The notes: a model not told the origin generated them from the letters alone. Shown: positions 8,048 through 17,557, numbered from the stretch's first letter. The stretch is 64,000 bases of DNA from Desulfoluna butyratoxydans (GCF_900699765.1 NZ_CAADHO010000015.1:42699-106698); one strand, 5' to 3'. Program-made: numbers and translations.

Positions 8048-9484
8048 CTAAAATTGTTTTCGTTTGCTTGACGGCAATATTTTCATTGCCTCACGGTATT
8101 TGGCTACCGTTCGTCTATCGATGTCTACATTGGCCTCCTTTTTTAATATTTGCGCGATTTTCTCGTCGCTGTAGGGTTTTTTGGTATCCTCTCCGTCAAT
8201 GATCTGTTTGATCTTGTCCTGGACGCTGGCCGACGCGATGGCTGCTCCGTGGACGCGGTTGATGGAACTGTTGAAAAAGTATTTCAGCTCGAAGATACCC
8301 TGGGGGGTATAGGCGTATTTGTTGGTGGTGACCCGGCTGATGGTGGACTCGTGCATACCGATGTCCTGGGCCACGTCCCGCAGCACCATGGGCTTTAAAT
8401 GAGAGATCCCTTTTTCAAAGAACTCGGCCTGGAACTTTAAGATGCTCTCCATGACGCTGTAGATGGTTTTCTGGCGCTGGTGGATGCTCTTGATGAGCCA
8501 GGCCGCGGAGCGCATCTTGTCTTGGAGGTAGTCCCGGGTGTCGCTGGGGATGTCCTGGCCCTTGGAGAGTGCCTGGCGGTAATAGGGGTTGACGCGGAGC
8601 CGGGGCATGCCGTCGTCGTTCAAGGCGATGATGAATTCCCCTTCCTCCTTGTAGACGTAGATGTCCGGAGTGATGTAGTGGGGCTCTTCGGTGCTGAAGG
8701 GACGGCCCGGCTTGGATTCAAACTCCTTGATGATGTTCACCGTGGAGATGATGCTGGGCAGGCCGACTTTCAGCGCCTTGCTGATGGCCTTGTAGTTTTT
8801 GTTCTCCAGCTCCTTGATGTGGTTGGTGACGATCTCCTTCATGATCCGGGTCTCAACGCCGAAATGGCGGGCCTGGATCAGGAGGCACTCCCCCAGGTTC
8901 CGGGCACAGATACCCGGAGGATCAAAGGTCTGGAGCTCTTCGAGGACATCTTCCACGAGTTCCACAGAGTGGCCGCACTCCTCCGCGATCTCTTCGACGG
9001 AGGCGGTGAGATAGCCGTCGCTGCTCAGGTTGCCGATGATGAGGCAGCCGATCTCCTCGGTGTCGGAGTCCGGGCAGGTCATCAGGAGCTGCCAGAGAAG
9101 GTGGTCATCCAGGGATTTCTTCTGGGATACGAAGGCCTCGTATTTGGGCGCCTCCTTCTGCTCGGATTCGTACTGGGCCTTGCCTGTGGAGTTGTACTCT
9201 CCCAGGTAGTTGTCCCAGTCGATGTCGCTTCCGATCTTCTCGTCGATTTTCACTTCGGACGTTGCGTTCTCTTCCGGTGCCGGCTTCTCGTCCTCGTGGG
9301 TTCCCGCTTCCCGTTGTGCCGTCTCCTGAATCTCTTCGAGGGCCGGGTTTTCTTCCAGCTCCTGGGAGATGGCGTCGACCAGCTCGAGACGGGAGAGTTG
9401 CAGGAGCTTGATGGCCTGCTGAAGCTGGGGGGTCATCACCAGTTGTTGGGAGAGGCGCAGCTGTTGCCTGAGTTCCATTGCCAT
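8048..9484 (-). CDS. rpoN: RNA polymerase sigma-54 factor
   Basis: Alternative sigma factor that needs AAA+ activators such as the PilR-like protein at 20043. Region I (ELRQQLRLSQQLVMTPQLQ) stands at the N-terminus, the core-binding domain follows, and the RpoN box reads DRRTVAKYRE near the C-terminus where most homologues have ARRTVAKYRE. I start at ATG 9484, giving 478 residues and MAMELRQ, because Region I should be N-terminal. A frame-open ATG at 9547 would add 21 unlikely residues. Neither start has a strong ribosome site. Confidence 0.95.
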   Translation of the reverse strand: MAMELRQQLRLSQQLVMTPQLQQAIKLLQLSRLELVDAISQELEENPALEEIQETAQREAGTHEDEKPAPEENATSEVKIDEKIGSDIDWDNYLGEYNSTGKAQYESEQKEAPKYEAFVSQKKSLDDHLLWQLLMTCPDSDTEEIGCLIIGNLSSDGYLTASVEEIAEECGHSVELVEDVLEELQTFDPPGICARNLGECLLIQARHFGVETRIMKEIVTNHIKELENKNYKAISKALKVGLPSIISTVNIIKEFESKPGRPFSTEEPHYITPDIYVYKEEGEFIIALNDDGMPRLRVNPYYRQALSKGQDIPSDTRDYLQDKMRSAAWLIKSIHQRQKTIYSVMESILKFQAEFFEKGISHLKPMVLRDVAQDIGMHESTISRVTTNKYAYTPQGIFELKYFFNSSINRVHGAAIASASVQDKIKQIIDGEDTKKPYSDEKIAQILKKEANVDIDRRTVAKYREAMKILPSSKRKQF

Positions 9485-9638
9485 AACTACAACTTCACGG
9501 TTTCCATTACGGTTCACACAAGTTTGGGTTACCGGTCGCATCGCCATTGATACGCCGACTGAAGCCGTCTGTCGGGACGGTTCGATCCATCGAAATTAAA
9601 GACGCGGGCCCTGTGGCGCTTCGGGGGCCTGCGGTATG

Positions 9639-10361
9639 TTACAGGCTAAAGCCTTCGCCCAGGTATATTCGGCGGGCGATCTCGCTTGATGCAATCTCTT
9701 CGGGTGAGCCGGACTCTATGACCTTGCCGACGCTCATGATGTAGGCGTTGTCGCAGACCCCCAGGGTCTCGCGGACGTTGTGGTCGGAAATCAGGACCCC
9801 GATGCCGCGCTCTTTGAGCATGGCGATGATGTTCTGGATGTCGATGACCGCAATGGGATCGACCCCTGCGAAGGGCTCATCCAGAAGGATAAAATCCGGT
9901 TTAATGGCCAGGACCCGTGTGATTTCCAGGCGTCTGCGCTCTCCGCCGGAGAGGACAGCCGCTTTGCGGTCGGCAAGGTGACTGATACGCAGTTCCCCCA
10001 GGAGGGTCTCCAGGCGCTCTTCCTGTTCCTGCTTGGAGATGTCCAGGAGTTCCAGGATCGCCATGACGTTGTCCCTGACCGACAGGGACTTGAAGATGGA
10101 TGACTCCTGTGGGAGGTAGCCGATCCCGCATCTGGCCCGTTTGTACACGGGATAGTCGGTGATCTCCTGGCTGTCGATGAAGACGGAGCCTGAATCGGGA
10201 CGTACAATACCTGCAGCCATGTAAAACGTGGTGGTTTTCCCTGCGCCGTTGGGGCCGAGGAGGCCGGTGACGTGGTTGCTCTCCACGCGGATGGAGACAC
10301 CGTCCACAACGGCTCTCCCTCCGTACGTTTTTATCAGGCTGTTCATCACAAGCTCAGTCAT
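9639..10361 (-). CDS. lptB: LPS export ABC transporter ATPase LptB
   Basis: Cytoplasmic ATPase that powers extraction of LPS from the inner membrane through LptFG and hands it to LptC and LptA. Walker A GPNGAGKTT is at residues 36-44, the Q-loop Q85 in GYLPQESSIF, the LSGGE signature at 137-141, and Walker B ending D161-E162. The GYLPQE..IF.. pattern is typical of LptB. It follows lptA with a gap of about 215 bp and precedes rpoN. LptF and LptG are not in the window. Confidence 0.96.
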   Translation of the reverse strand: MTELVMNSLIKTYGGRAVVDGVSIRVESNHVTGLLGPNGAGKTTTFYMAAGIVRPDSGSVFIDSQEITDYPVYKRARCGIGYLPQESSIFKSLSVRDNVMAILELLDISKQEQEERLETLLGELRISHLADRKAAVLSGGERRRLEITRVLAIKPDFILLDEPFAGVDPIAVIDIQNIIAMLKERGIGVLISDHNVRETLGVCDNAYIMSVGKVIESGSPEEIASSEIARRIYLGEGFSL

Positions 10362-10578
10362 AAAATCCCGATCTTCCCTCTTCGTAATGCGTCTTCACTT
10401 ACCGGGTCCGTACCTTAAAAATATAATGCATCTGTCGCCGATCTCAAGGGCGGCCCTTACACCGGTAGTCGGTTCAACTTGTCCGGGACGTCCCTTACCA
10501 TACCACAGGGGCTTTGAAAAAGCACTTGGCATGTTGTCAGCGGTTACCTAAAAGCGGCTATTCTCAAGGCTTGAAGCT

Positions 10579-11106
10579 CTATTTGTCCTTTTTGTCCGGG
10601 GTAAAGGAGAACCCCTTTTCCCCGGGCACGAGCCGAACCTTTACCCGGGTGCTGTTGCCGCTGTCCACCTTGATGGCGCCTGTAAGGCGGTTGATGACAA
10701 TGGTTTTGCCCGTCAGTGTGCTCTTGCCGCTCACCACGCGGGGCGGGCCTCCGGTGAGGGTCACCTCCTCTTTGCGCAGGTCGTACATGGCCTTGTCGGC
10801 GGTGGCGCGTTTCTCTTCAAAGTCCATGGTGACGTTGCCCTCGGCTTCGATGAGGGAGAGCCCCTTGGTGGTGTCTCCCTTTTGTTTGCCGTCTTCGTAG
10901 TGGAGCTGGACCGAGTCGGCCTTGAGTACGGCACCGTCCCGGGTGATGCGGACGTTGCCGGAGAAAAGGGCGTACCGTCCCTGGCTGTCCGAGGTGAGGT
11001 GGTCGGCGCTGATGCCGACTTCGCCTTCCTGGGCGATGCCGGCTGCAGGTATCAGGACAAGGGCCAGGAGGAGGCACCAGAGATATTTACTGGGGGCGTG
11101 TTTCAT
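10579..11106 (-). CDS. lptA: Periplasmic LPS-bridge protein LptA (OstA-like)
   Basis: 175-residue OstA/LptA domain protein that forms the periplasmic bridge for LPS. A signal peptide is visible (residues 1 to about 25, ending in AGIA-QEG). Repeated beta-jellyroll strands follow (SADHLTSDSQGRYALFSGNVRITRDGAVLKAD). The ATG lies inside the 3' end of lptC (20-bp overlap) behind an AAAGGA ribosome site, so the two are translationally linked. Confidence 0.9.
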   Translation of the reverse strand: MKHAPSKYLWCLLLALVLIPAAGIAQEGEVGISADHLTSDSQGRYALFSGNVRITRDGAVLKADSVQLHYEDGKQKGDTTKGLSLIEAEGNVTMDFEEKRATADKAMYDLRKEEVTLTGGPPRVVSGKSTLTGKTIVINRLTGAIKVDSGNSTRVKVRLVPGEKGFSFTPDKKDK

Positions 11107-11692
11107 CGTATTTTCCTTTGCTTGCTTCTCGGAGCGTGCCGTTGACGTTTCCGTCCAGGGTCATCCGTCCCCCGGCAAGGTCGAGGAACATGGCATTCCC
11201 GGTGAGACGGGAGATGTCGTCGGTGATGACCACCGGGGTTGTGGAGATGATAACCTGGGATTCCTTGGTGTAGGTGAGGGCGTCACTGGTGATGGTGATT
11301 CCCCTCCGCTTGACCACCACATTGCCGGACACCTCCATGTTCCGGGTCTGGGTATCAAGGACTCCCTTGTCGGCAGTCAGGGTGGTGACTGCGCCGGACT
11401 TTTCGAAATACCGGGCGGTGAGCATCAGGAACACAGCGCGGTTTTCCGTGTTGTACAGGTTGACCGTTTCCGCCTCGACGCTCCATTCATCCACGCCCTG
11501 ACGGGACGAGGTGTGGCGCATCTTGTCCAGGGTGAGGGTTGCTTTGTTCTCCTCCCGGGGCTCTGTGGCTGGCGTCTGGCCGCTTCTGTGGGTGACCAGG
11601 ATGACTCCGGTGGACAGGGCGGTGGCAGCCATGATGGCGATGAGCACCCTACGGACCACCTTTCGGGTGGTTATGGTGCCTTTGCGCTTCAT
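11087..11692 (-). CDS. lptC: LPS export protein LptC
   Basis: 201-residue membrane-anchored LptC. A single membrane helix at about residues 13-33 is followed by a periplasmic jellyroll domain with MRHTSSRQGVDEWSVEAETVNLY and a later ADKGVLDTQTRNMEVSGNV repeat. It transfers LPS from LptBFG to LptA. Its ATG overlaps the kdsC stop by 4 bp and its 3' end overlaps lptA, giving one tight kdsC-lptC-lptA unit. Confidence 0.9.
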   Translation of the reverse strand: MKRKGTITTRKVVRRVLIAIMAATALSTGVILVTHRSGQTPATEPREENKATLTLDKMRHTSSRQGVDEWSVEAETVNLYNTENRAVFLMLTARYFEKSGAVTTLTADKGVLDTQTRNMEVSGNVVVKRRGITITSDALTYTKESQVIISTTPVVITDDISRLTGNAMFLDLAGGRMTLDGNVNGTLREASKGKYDETRPQ

Positions 11693-12210
11693 GCAAGGAA
11701 TCTTTCGATGGCTTTATCCCAAAGCCCCTTGGCCTTGAGGATCGCTTCGCAGGTTTCCCGGACCGCCCCCTTGCCTCCGGCGTGGGTGGTGGTCAGGTGG
11801 GCGCGTTCCCTGACTTCGGCCACGGCATCGGCCACGGCAATGGAAACCCCGACCCGTTTCATGATGGGCAGGTCCGGGAGGTCGTCGCCCATGAAGGCCA
11901 TGCGATGGGCAGGAACCCCCGAGCGTGCCACCACCTCTTCAAGGGCTTTTGCCTTGTCTGAGACGCCGTCAAAGAGAAGGGGGATGCCCAGGTTGTCCAC
12001 GCGGGCCTGGAGGGCCCCTGCGGATCGGCCGGTGACGATGGCGGTCTGGATTCCTGCGTCCATGAGGAGCCTCAGACCAAGACCGTCTTTGACGTTGAAG
12101 AACTTGATCTGGCTGCCGTCGTCGCAGTAGGTGACTTCGCCCTGGGTGAGGACTCCGTCCACGTCCATGATGAGCAGGTCGACGGAAGCGAGTTTCTCCG
12201 TGGAGGTCAT
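11689..12210 (-). CDS. kdsC: 3-deoxy-D-manno-octulosonate 8-phosphate phosphatase
   Basis: 173-residue HAD-family phosphatase that releases Kdo from Kdo-8-phosphate. The nucleophile and acid/base aspartates D16 and D18 lie in IMDVDGVLT, and the later GDDLPDLPIM motif supplies the metal ligands. Length and lack of a cap domain fit KdsC. A GGAGG ribosome site precedes the ATG, which overlaps the kdsA stop by 4 bp, so the preceding enzyme of the pathway is coupled to it. Confidence 0.95.
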   Translation of the reverse strand: MTSTEKLASVDLLIMDVDGVLTQGEVTYCDDGSQIKFFNVKDGLGLRLLMDAGIQTAIVTGRSAGALQARVDNLGIPLLFDGVSDKAKALEEVVARSGVPAHRMAFMGDDLPDLPIMKRVGVSIAVADAVAEVRERAHLTTTHAGGKGAVRETCEAILKAKGLWDKAIERFLA

Positions 12211-13034
12211 GCCTTGCCTCCGTCATTTATAATGGACTTGATGGCCACGATGCGGGGGAGCAGGGTCTCCATCATCTCGAAGTTGACGGAGTTGGGGCCG
12301 TCGCACAGAGCGTTGTCCGGATCAAAGTGGGTCTCCATGAAGAGGCCGTCGGCTCCGGCTGCAATGGCGGCCTGGGCAAGGGGCGGCGCCTGCCTGCGGT
12401 CCCCGCCGGACTTGCTGCCCTGGCCTCCGGGGAGCTGCACCGAATGGGTGGCGTCGAAGATGACGGGGCAGCCGGTCTCCTTCATGATCCCCAGGCTCCG
12501 CATGTCCACCACAAGGTTGTTGTAGCCAAAGGCGGTCCCCCGTTCGGTAAGAAAGATGCGGTCGTTGCCTGCGGAACGGGCTTTGTCGACGATGTTGCCC
12601 ATGTCCCATGGGGCCAGGAACTGACCTTTTTTGATATTGACCGGCTTGCCGGTTTCTGCGGCAGCCACGATGAGGTCGGTCTGCCTGCAGAGCAGGGCCG
12701 GGATCTGGATGATGTCCAGGACCTCGGCGGCTTCTGCGGCCTGGGCCGGTGCGTGGATGTCCGAAATGACGGGAATGTCGAATTCGCGCTTTATCTCTTC
12801 CAGGATGCGCAGCCCTTCCTGGGGGCCGGGGCCTCGGAACGAATCAATGCTGGTGCGGTTGGCTTTGTCGTAGGACGCTTTAAAGATGAAGGGGACCCCT
12901 TCTTTAACGGTCAGTCGCCTGAGGAAGTCGGCGATGCGCATGCAGATGTCCCGGTTTTCGATGACGCAGGGGCCGGCAATCAGGAATGGGGGAGCATCGG
13001 GTCCGGTGCGTAACGAACGGATGGGGTCTGGCAT
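12207..13034 (-). CDS. kdsA: 3-deoxy-D-manno-octulosonate 8-phosphate synthase
   Basis: Condenses phosphoenolpyruvate with arabinose 5-phosphate to give Kdo-8-phosphate, the first committed step of Kdo formation for lipid A-core. Family blocks include IAGPCVIE near the start, FKASYDKANRTS, and KKGQFLAPWDMGN. I set the start at 13034 because AAGGAG stands 6-7 nt upstream and it gives a normal 275 residues; an upstream in-frame start adds 26 atypical residues. It is the first gene of the kdsA-kdsC-lptC-lptA run. Confidence 0.96.
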   Translation of the reverse strand: MPDPIRSLRTGPDAPPFLIAGPCVIENRDICMRIADFLRRLTVKEGVPFIFKASYDKANRTSIDSFRGPGPQEGLRILEEIKREFDIPVISDIHAPAQAAEAAEVLDIIQIPALLCRQTDLIVAAAETGKPVNIKKGQFLAPWDMGNIVDKARSAGNDRIFLTERGTAFGYNNLVVDMRSLGIMKETGCPVIFDATHSVQLPGGQGSKSGGDRRQAPPLAQAAIAAGADGLFMETHFDPDNALCDGPNSVNFEMMETLLPRIVAIKSIINDGGKA

Positions 13035-13480
13035 ACAAAACTCCTTAAAAAAGTCTCGGGGTTGGGGTGTGGCCGCCTCGAATACGTCGCAAGGCGCCTG
13101 ATCGCATGTCAAGATGTTGCCGATTACCTGTACCAGATAACACCCGAATTTGCGAGACGCTTCGGGCGTGACGTTTCTTAAATGAATTTTTTGTTTAGGT
13201 ACGGAATTTGCTGTACCCGAACGATCTAAGGGATGTATCCCGGAAACCCACCAAAAGTCAAGCAGCCAAAAGAGCCCTTGATAACCATGGGGTTTGCTGG
13301 TATCTGATAATGTTGATATGCCAAAGTGCCCATGATTGCCAAGGGTATCGGGCGTTTTTCCATGGGGCCCGGTGCAGGCGTCGTGGCCTTGTGTGAACGC
13401 ATCCTGGGCGGTTTTTCAGTTCAGGTTTTCTATCATTGCCCCTCAATTTTATTTTTGGTGCGGGTGTCTGGAGATGTAGT
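13035..13480. other. Divergent intergenic region between kdsA and the M23 peptidase gene
   Basis: Promoters for both divergent transcription units should lie here. I found no convincing promoter pair, no hairpin terminator and no open frame with a ribosome site. Confidence 0.5.
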
Positions 13481-14881
13481 TTGAGACAAAAAAAAGAAAG
13501 CAAAAAAGGGCGGCTGGTAGTCCTGCTTTTTCTGGTAATGCTTATTGTGGCCGGTTGGTTCGGTTTCAGTCGACTGGAAGGAACCCCCCCTGAGGTGGGG
13601 CTGGATCTCTCCTTTGAGACCTTGGGGAGCCAGGCTCGGTTGACCGGAACCGTGAACGATGAAACAAGCGGTCTGCGGGAGGTGTGGGTCGCCCTGTCCC
13701 GCGGCGGCGTGGATAAGGTGATTTACAGCAAGACCTGGCCGAGTGACGGGTTCCCCGGAAAAGGGAGCACCTTTTCCGATACCATCGACGTGGACGCAGA
13801 CCCGGGCAAACTAGGACTCACCGACGGCAAGGCGCTGTTGCGCATCCGTGCCACCGACCACTCCCTTCGCAACCTGCTCAAGGGGAACACAACCTACATT
13901 GAAAAAGAGATCACCATCGATACCCAGCCCCCTGTGGTGGATATCCTGACGCGGAGCCATAACGTGGCCCAGGGCGGCACCGGGGTGGTGGCCTATCGGG
14001 TTTCTGAGAAAGTCACTGAAAGCGGGGTAAGGGTCGGCGACAACTTTTTCCCCGGGTATGCCGGTTATTTTGAAGGCCATGACAACGTTTATGTGGCGTT
14101 TTTTGCCCTGACCCACCTCCAGAAGAAGGGGACCGAAATTCTGGTGGAGGCCGAGGACGAGGCCGGGAACCGCACCAAGGCAGGCTTTTACCACTATATT
14201 ATCGGCAAGCAGTTCAAAAGCGACCGCATCAACATCGGCGACGGGTTCCTCAACGCCAAGATTCCAGCCATGAGCGTGGAGCAATTTGGGGCAAAGCCGT
14301 CCAACAACCTGGAAAAGTACCTGGTGATCAACGACAAGATGCGGGCGGACAACAACCGGACCATCCTGTCCAACGGAACCAAGACCGAGGCCAAGATGCG
14401 GTGGAAGGGCACCTTCAAGCAGCTGCCGGGTTCCGCCACCCCGGCCACCTTTGCCGACCACCGAAGCTACTATTACAAAGGTCAGCGGGTGGATCAGAAG
14501 TACCACCTCGGGATGGATTTTGCCTCCATCAAGCACGCCAAGATCCCTGCGGCCAACGCGGGCAAGGTGGTTTTTGTTCAGGAGGTGGGGATTTACGGGC
14601 GAACCGTTATCATCGACCACGGCTTTGGTCTCCTCTCCAGCTACTCCCACATGAGTTCGGTGCGGGTGAAAGAGGGCGACGTCCTGAAAAAAGGCGATGT
14701 GGTGGGGCGAACGGGCGTCACGGGGCTTGTGGGTGGCGACCATCTTCACTTCGGGATGATTGTGGGCCATGTGTTTGTCAATCCCATCGAATGGCTGGAC
14801 GGCCACTGGATTAAAAACAACATCACCTCAAAGCTTGACCGGGTGAAGCGGGAGCTCGGAAGCGCCGGGGTGAGCGGGTGA
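13481..14881 (+). CDS. Membrane-anchored M23 (LytM-type) metallopeptidase
   Basis: Predicted peptidoglycan peptidase facing the periplasm, or a LytM-type regulator. I start at TTG 13481 (466 residues) because GGAG stands 7 nt upstream. A membrane helix at about residues 11-32 anchors a long ectodomain with Ig-like beta segments at about 35-240. The C-terminal M23 domain keeps all zinc and catalytic residues: H342 and D346 in HLGMD, H390, and the HLH pair H421/H423. It should therefore be active. It stands alone, with no cell-division gene nearby. Confidence 0.88.
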   Translation: MRQKKESKKGRLVVLLFLVMLIVAGWFGFSRLEGTPPEVGLDLSFETLGSQARLTGTVNDETSGLREVWVALSRGGVDKVIYSKTWPSDGFPGKGSTFSDTIDVDADPGKLGLTDGKALLRIRATDHSLRNLLKGNTTYIEKEITIDTQPPVVDILTRSHNVAQGGTGVVAYRVSEKVTESGVRVGDNFFPGYAGYFEGHDNVYVAFFALTHLQKKGTEILVEAEDEAGNRTKAGFYHYIIGKQFKSDRINIGDGFLNAKIPAMSVEQFGAKPSNNLEKYLVINDKMRADNNRTILSNGTKTEAKMRWKGTFKQLPGSATPATFADHRSYYYKGQRVDQKYHLGMDFASIKHAKIPAANAGKVVFVQEVGIYGRTVIIDHGFGLLSSYSHMSSVRVKEGDVLKKGDVVGRTGVTGLVGGDHLHFGMIVGHVFVNPIEWLDGHWIKNNITSKLDRVKRELGSAGVSG

Positions 14882-14972
14882 TAAAGCCGTGGGGCGGGTG
14901 CGGTGGCTCGGGCCGCTGGGCGTGCCCCTCTGCAGATCACACAACCAATTCAATTTTTGGAGCTGAAATCAG

Positions 14973-16145
14973 GTGGGCAAAACATTCAAGGTAGAAAAAA
15001 CTTACGAAGAGATTAATGCCAGGATCAAGAGCGGTGACGTTGTGGTTGTCACGGCTGAAGAGATGATCGGCATTGTGGACGAAAAAGGCCCTGAGGAGGC
15101 TGCCCGGCAGGTGGATGTGGTTACCACCGGGACCTTTGCCCCCATGTGCTCGTCCGGGGCCTTCCTGAACATCGGCCAGTCCACGCCGTCCGTGCGCACC
15201 ACCTCCACCTGGTTTAACAACGTCCCGGCCTACTCCGGCGTGGCGGCGGTGGACTGCTACCTGGGTGCCACGGCTGTGTGTGACGATGACCCCCTGAACA
15301 AGGTCTATCCCGGGGAGTTCCGATACGGCGGCGGCCATGTCATCGAAGACCTGGTGGCCGGAAAGACAGTTTACATCCGTGCGGACAGCTACGGCACGGC
15401 CTGCTACCCCAATCTCCATGTTGAAAAGGAGATGACCCTTGAAGAGCTTCCGTCCGCCGTGCTCTGCAACCCCAGAAACGCCTACCAGAACTACAACTGC
15501 GCGGTGAACCCTTCGGACAAGACCATCTACACCTACATGGGGACCCTGAAGCCCAAGATGGGCAACGCCAATTACTGCTCTGCCGGTGAACTTTCTCCTC
15601 TGTTGAACGATCCCCTGTATAAGACCATTGGCTTCGGCACCCGAATATTTCTGGGGGGAGCCCAGGGCTACGTGGCCGGTCCCGGGACCCAGCACAGGCC
15701 GGGGAACCCCAGGGGTGAAAACGATGTGCCCCTTTCGCCCGCCGGGACCATCTGGGCCATGGGCGATTTGAAGAAGATGTCCCCGGAATGGCTTCGCGGG
15801 GTGAGCATGAGAGGGTACGGCTGTTCGCTGTCCGTGGGGCTGGGGATTCCCATTCCCATCCTCAATGAGGAGATGGCAAGGTACACCGCCGTCCGGGACG
15901 AAGAGATCTTTACCCAGGTGGTGGATTACAGCGATGATTATCCCAACGGGGTGTCCCGCAGTCTGGGTCAGGTAAGCTACAAGGAGCTTAAAAGCGGAAG
16001 CATTACCGTGAACGGCGAGACGATTTCTACGGTGCCCCTCTCCAGCATGGTCAAGGCCCGTGCCGTGGCCGAGACCCTGAAGGGGTGGATCCAGCGCGGG
16101 GAGTTTCTGCTTGGGGTGCCCCAGGAGCTTCTGCCTGTAGAGTAG
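14973..16145 (+). CDS. DUF39 'homocysteine biosynthesis' protein (aspartate semialdehyde sulfurtransferase-like)
   Basis: 390 residues, family DUF39. Archaeal members (MA1821 type) take part in homocysteine formation from aspartate semialdehyde and a sulfur donor, usually together with a NIL/ferredoxin-domain partner (MA1822 type). Conserved-looking Cys occur in APMCSSGAF (about 60), VDCYLG, GTACYP, LCNPRN and YNCAVN. The start is GTG 14973 with GGAG upstream. No ferredoxin partner is adjacent, so the electron or sulfur donor must be encoded elsewhere. This family is frequent in anaerobic sulfate reducers. Confidence 0.85.
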   Translation: MGKTFKVEKTYEEINARIKSGDVVVVTAEEMIGIVDEKGPEEAARQVDVVTTGTFAPMCSSGAFLNIGQSTPSVRTTSTWFNNVPAYSGVAAVDCYLGATAVCDDDPLNKVYPGEFRYGGGHVIEDLVAGKTVYIRADSYGTACYPNLHVEKEMTLEELPSAVLCNPRNAYQNYNCAVNPSDKTIYTYMGTLKPKMGNANYCSAGELSPLLNDPLYKTIGFGTRIFLGGAQGYVAGPGTQHRPGNPRGENDVPLSPAGTIWAMGDLKKMSPEWLRGVSMRGYGCSLSVGLGIPIPILNEEMARYTAVRDEEIFTQVVDYSDDYPNGVSRSLGQVSYKELKSGSITVNGETISTVPLSSMVKARAVAETLKGWIQRGEFLLGVPQELLPVE

Positions 16146-16158
16146 GGCGTTTGGAACT

Positions 16159-16205
16159 ATTCAGCTCAAGATGCCTCCGGCGCCTCTGCCGGAGGCAAGC
16201 TGAAT
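16159..16205. repeat. Nested palindrome, member of the GC-rich dispersed repeat family (element A)
   Basis: Outer arms ATTCAGCT (16159-16166) and AGCTGAAT (16198-16205) enclose inner arms GCCTCCGGC (16173-16181) and GCCGGAGGC (16188-16196). It begins 13 bp after the DUF39 gene. Related sequences occur at 17480, 52959, 53385, 55577, 55858 and 56854. It may also act as a 3' hairpin, though there is no T run. Confidence 0.7.
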
Positions 16206-16659
16206 GGTTACGGGCGTTTTTGGCAGGGGCTGGTTGCGGCCCTTTGCCGGGGAGCTCCCGGCGTTCAAGAACATGGTTTGCATCCGGCGTTTTGTGAAGG
16301 CTCGTTGCCCTGTTCAGGCCGGGTGACATAGCCTATTTTTATATTGCCGATGCCCGGGGACCGGTATATGATCACGGGCAATGCGACGGCATCGTTACGG
16401 ATGGCCCGTCAACGCGACAGGCGTCCGGCTGGCGGCGTGGTGAGCCTTTAGGTAGCCTCGCTGTACGAGCCTTTCAATGTATCCGCATGGACCACGACTC
16501 GTGGTCATCAGTCTCTATTCCGACGTTTACTGTATTTTACGATGAAACGGCCTGTGCCGGTCATTCCGGCTGCCCTGACATGCGCTCACTCCATGGGTTT
16601 GAGGTGCGTCCAAGGGGCAGCCAGGCTCTGCAGGGCTGAAATCAAAAGGCGAATCCACA
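16206..16659. other. Intergenic stretch upstream of lepB
   Basis: About 450 bp with no open frame that has both a ribosome site and a recognisable product. Nothing identifiable as an RNA gene was seen. The lepB promoter should be inside it. Confidence 0.5.
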
Positions 16660-17301
16660 TTGGCATCGAAAAAGAATCCCCCTGCTGACTCCTCTCCGGC
16701 CAAAGGCCCCCTTCGCGAAAATATCGAGGCAATTGTCATTGCCCTTATCCTGGCCCTTTTCATTCGAACCTTCGTGGTCCAGGCGTTCAAGATCCCCTCG
16801 GGCTCCATGCTCAACACCCTTCAGATCGGCGACCATATCCTGGTGAACAAGTTTATCTATGGGGTGAAGCTTCCCTTTATCCAAAAAACCATCATCCCCG
16901 TCAAAGAGCCGAAACAGGACGACATCGTGGTGTTTATCTACCCGGAAGATCCCAAGAAGGACTTCATCAAGCGGGTGGTGGGTGTTGAAGGGGATGTGGT
17001 GGAGATGCGGGCCAAGAAGCTCTACGTCAACGGAAAGCGGGTGGAGAGGGACTATACCATCCATACCGACCGCCGGGTGCTTCCCGGCCAGCTCACCACG
17101 CGGGATAACTTCGGGCCCGTTACGGTTCCCAAAGATTCTCTGTTTGTCATGGGAGACAACCGGGATAATAGCCATGACAGCCGGTTTTGGGGATTTGTTC
17201 CCTTAAAGGCCGTTAAGGGTAAGGCCTTTATGATCTACTTTTCCTGGAACGGACGGGATCATTCGGTGAGATGGGGTCGGATGGGGGATATACTCAGGTA
17301 A
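16660..17301 (+). CDS. lepB: Signal peptidase I
   Basis: Inner-membrane serine/lysine protease that removes signal peptides from exported proteins. After a short basic N-terminus there is one membrane helix (about residues 22-42). The catalytic S49 lies in PSGSM and general base K104 in FIKRVVGVEGD. The late box MGDNRDNSHDSRFWGFVP is intact. 213 residues. The start appears to be TTG 16660 with only a weak ribosome site (AAAAGGCGAA), so translation may begin nearby. Confidence 0.95.
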   Translation: MASKKNPPADSSPAKGPLRENIEAIVIALILALFIRTFVVQAFKIPSGSMLNTLQIGDHILVNKFIYGVKLPFIQKTIIPVKEPKQDDIVVFIYPEDPKKDFIKRVVGVEGDVVEMRAKKLYVNGKRVERDYTIHTDRRVLPGQLTTRDNFGPVTVPKDSLFVMGDNRDNSHDSRFWGFVPLKAVKGKAFMIYFSWNGRDHSVRWGRMGDILR

Positions 17302-17305
17302 GTTG

Positions 17306-17333
17306 GGTCATAGGGCATAGGATATAGGTTATC
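17306..17333 (+). repeat. Degenerate heptanucleotide tandem repeat behind lepB
   Basis: Four consecutive 7-nt units, GGTCATA, GGGCATA, GGATATA and GGTTATC, start 4 nt after the lepB stop codon. Units of the same pattern recur at 51529, and on the opposite strand the perfect array at 51833 has unit GGGCTAA. Confidence 0.65.
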
Positions 17334-17479
17334 GAGCACTGTCCGGCTTGTCTGTTGTAAAGGAATCTGCTTTCACATAAAAGCACATTCGCCTTTGATT
17401 CAGATGAAATTGAATCCATTGTAAAAATCTGTTTATCCAACTTTCTTGTCGCGCCGTAGCCCCTGGGCGAAGGCGGATC

Positions 17480-17512
17480 AAAAGTTTGGCCTCCGGCAGG
17501 GCTGCCGGCGGC
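17480..17512 (+). repeat. GC-rich dispersed repeat (element B)
   Basis: AAAAGTTTGG followed by the imperfect inverted pair GCCTCCGGCAG / CTGCCGGCGGC. It matches the right part of the 53-bp element at 53385 with a few substitutions but lacks its AT-rich left part. It lies 45 bp upstream of pyrB. Confidence 0.65.
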
Positions 17513-17557
17513 TGTTTTAAAGGTCACACTACATAAAAATTCCAGATCTGAGGTGCC

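Noticed and set aside
13811..14806. 331-codon open frame on the minus strand
   Set aside because: Antisense to the M23 peptidase, whose active-site residues are all in place on the plus strand.
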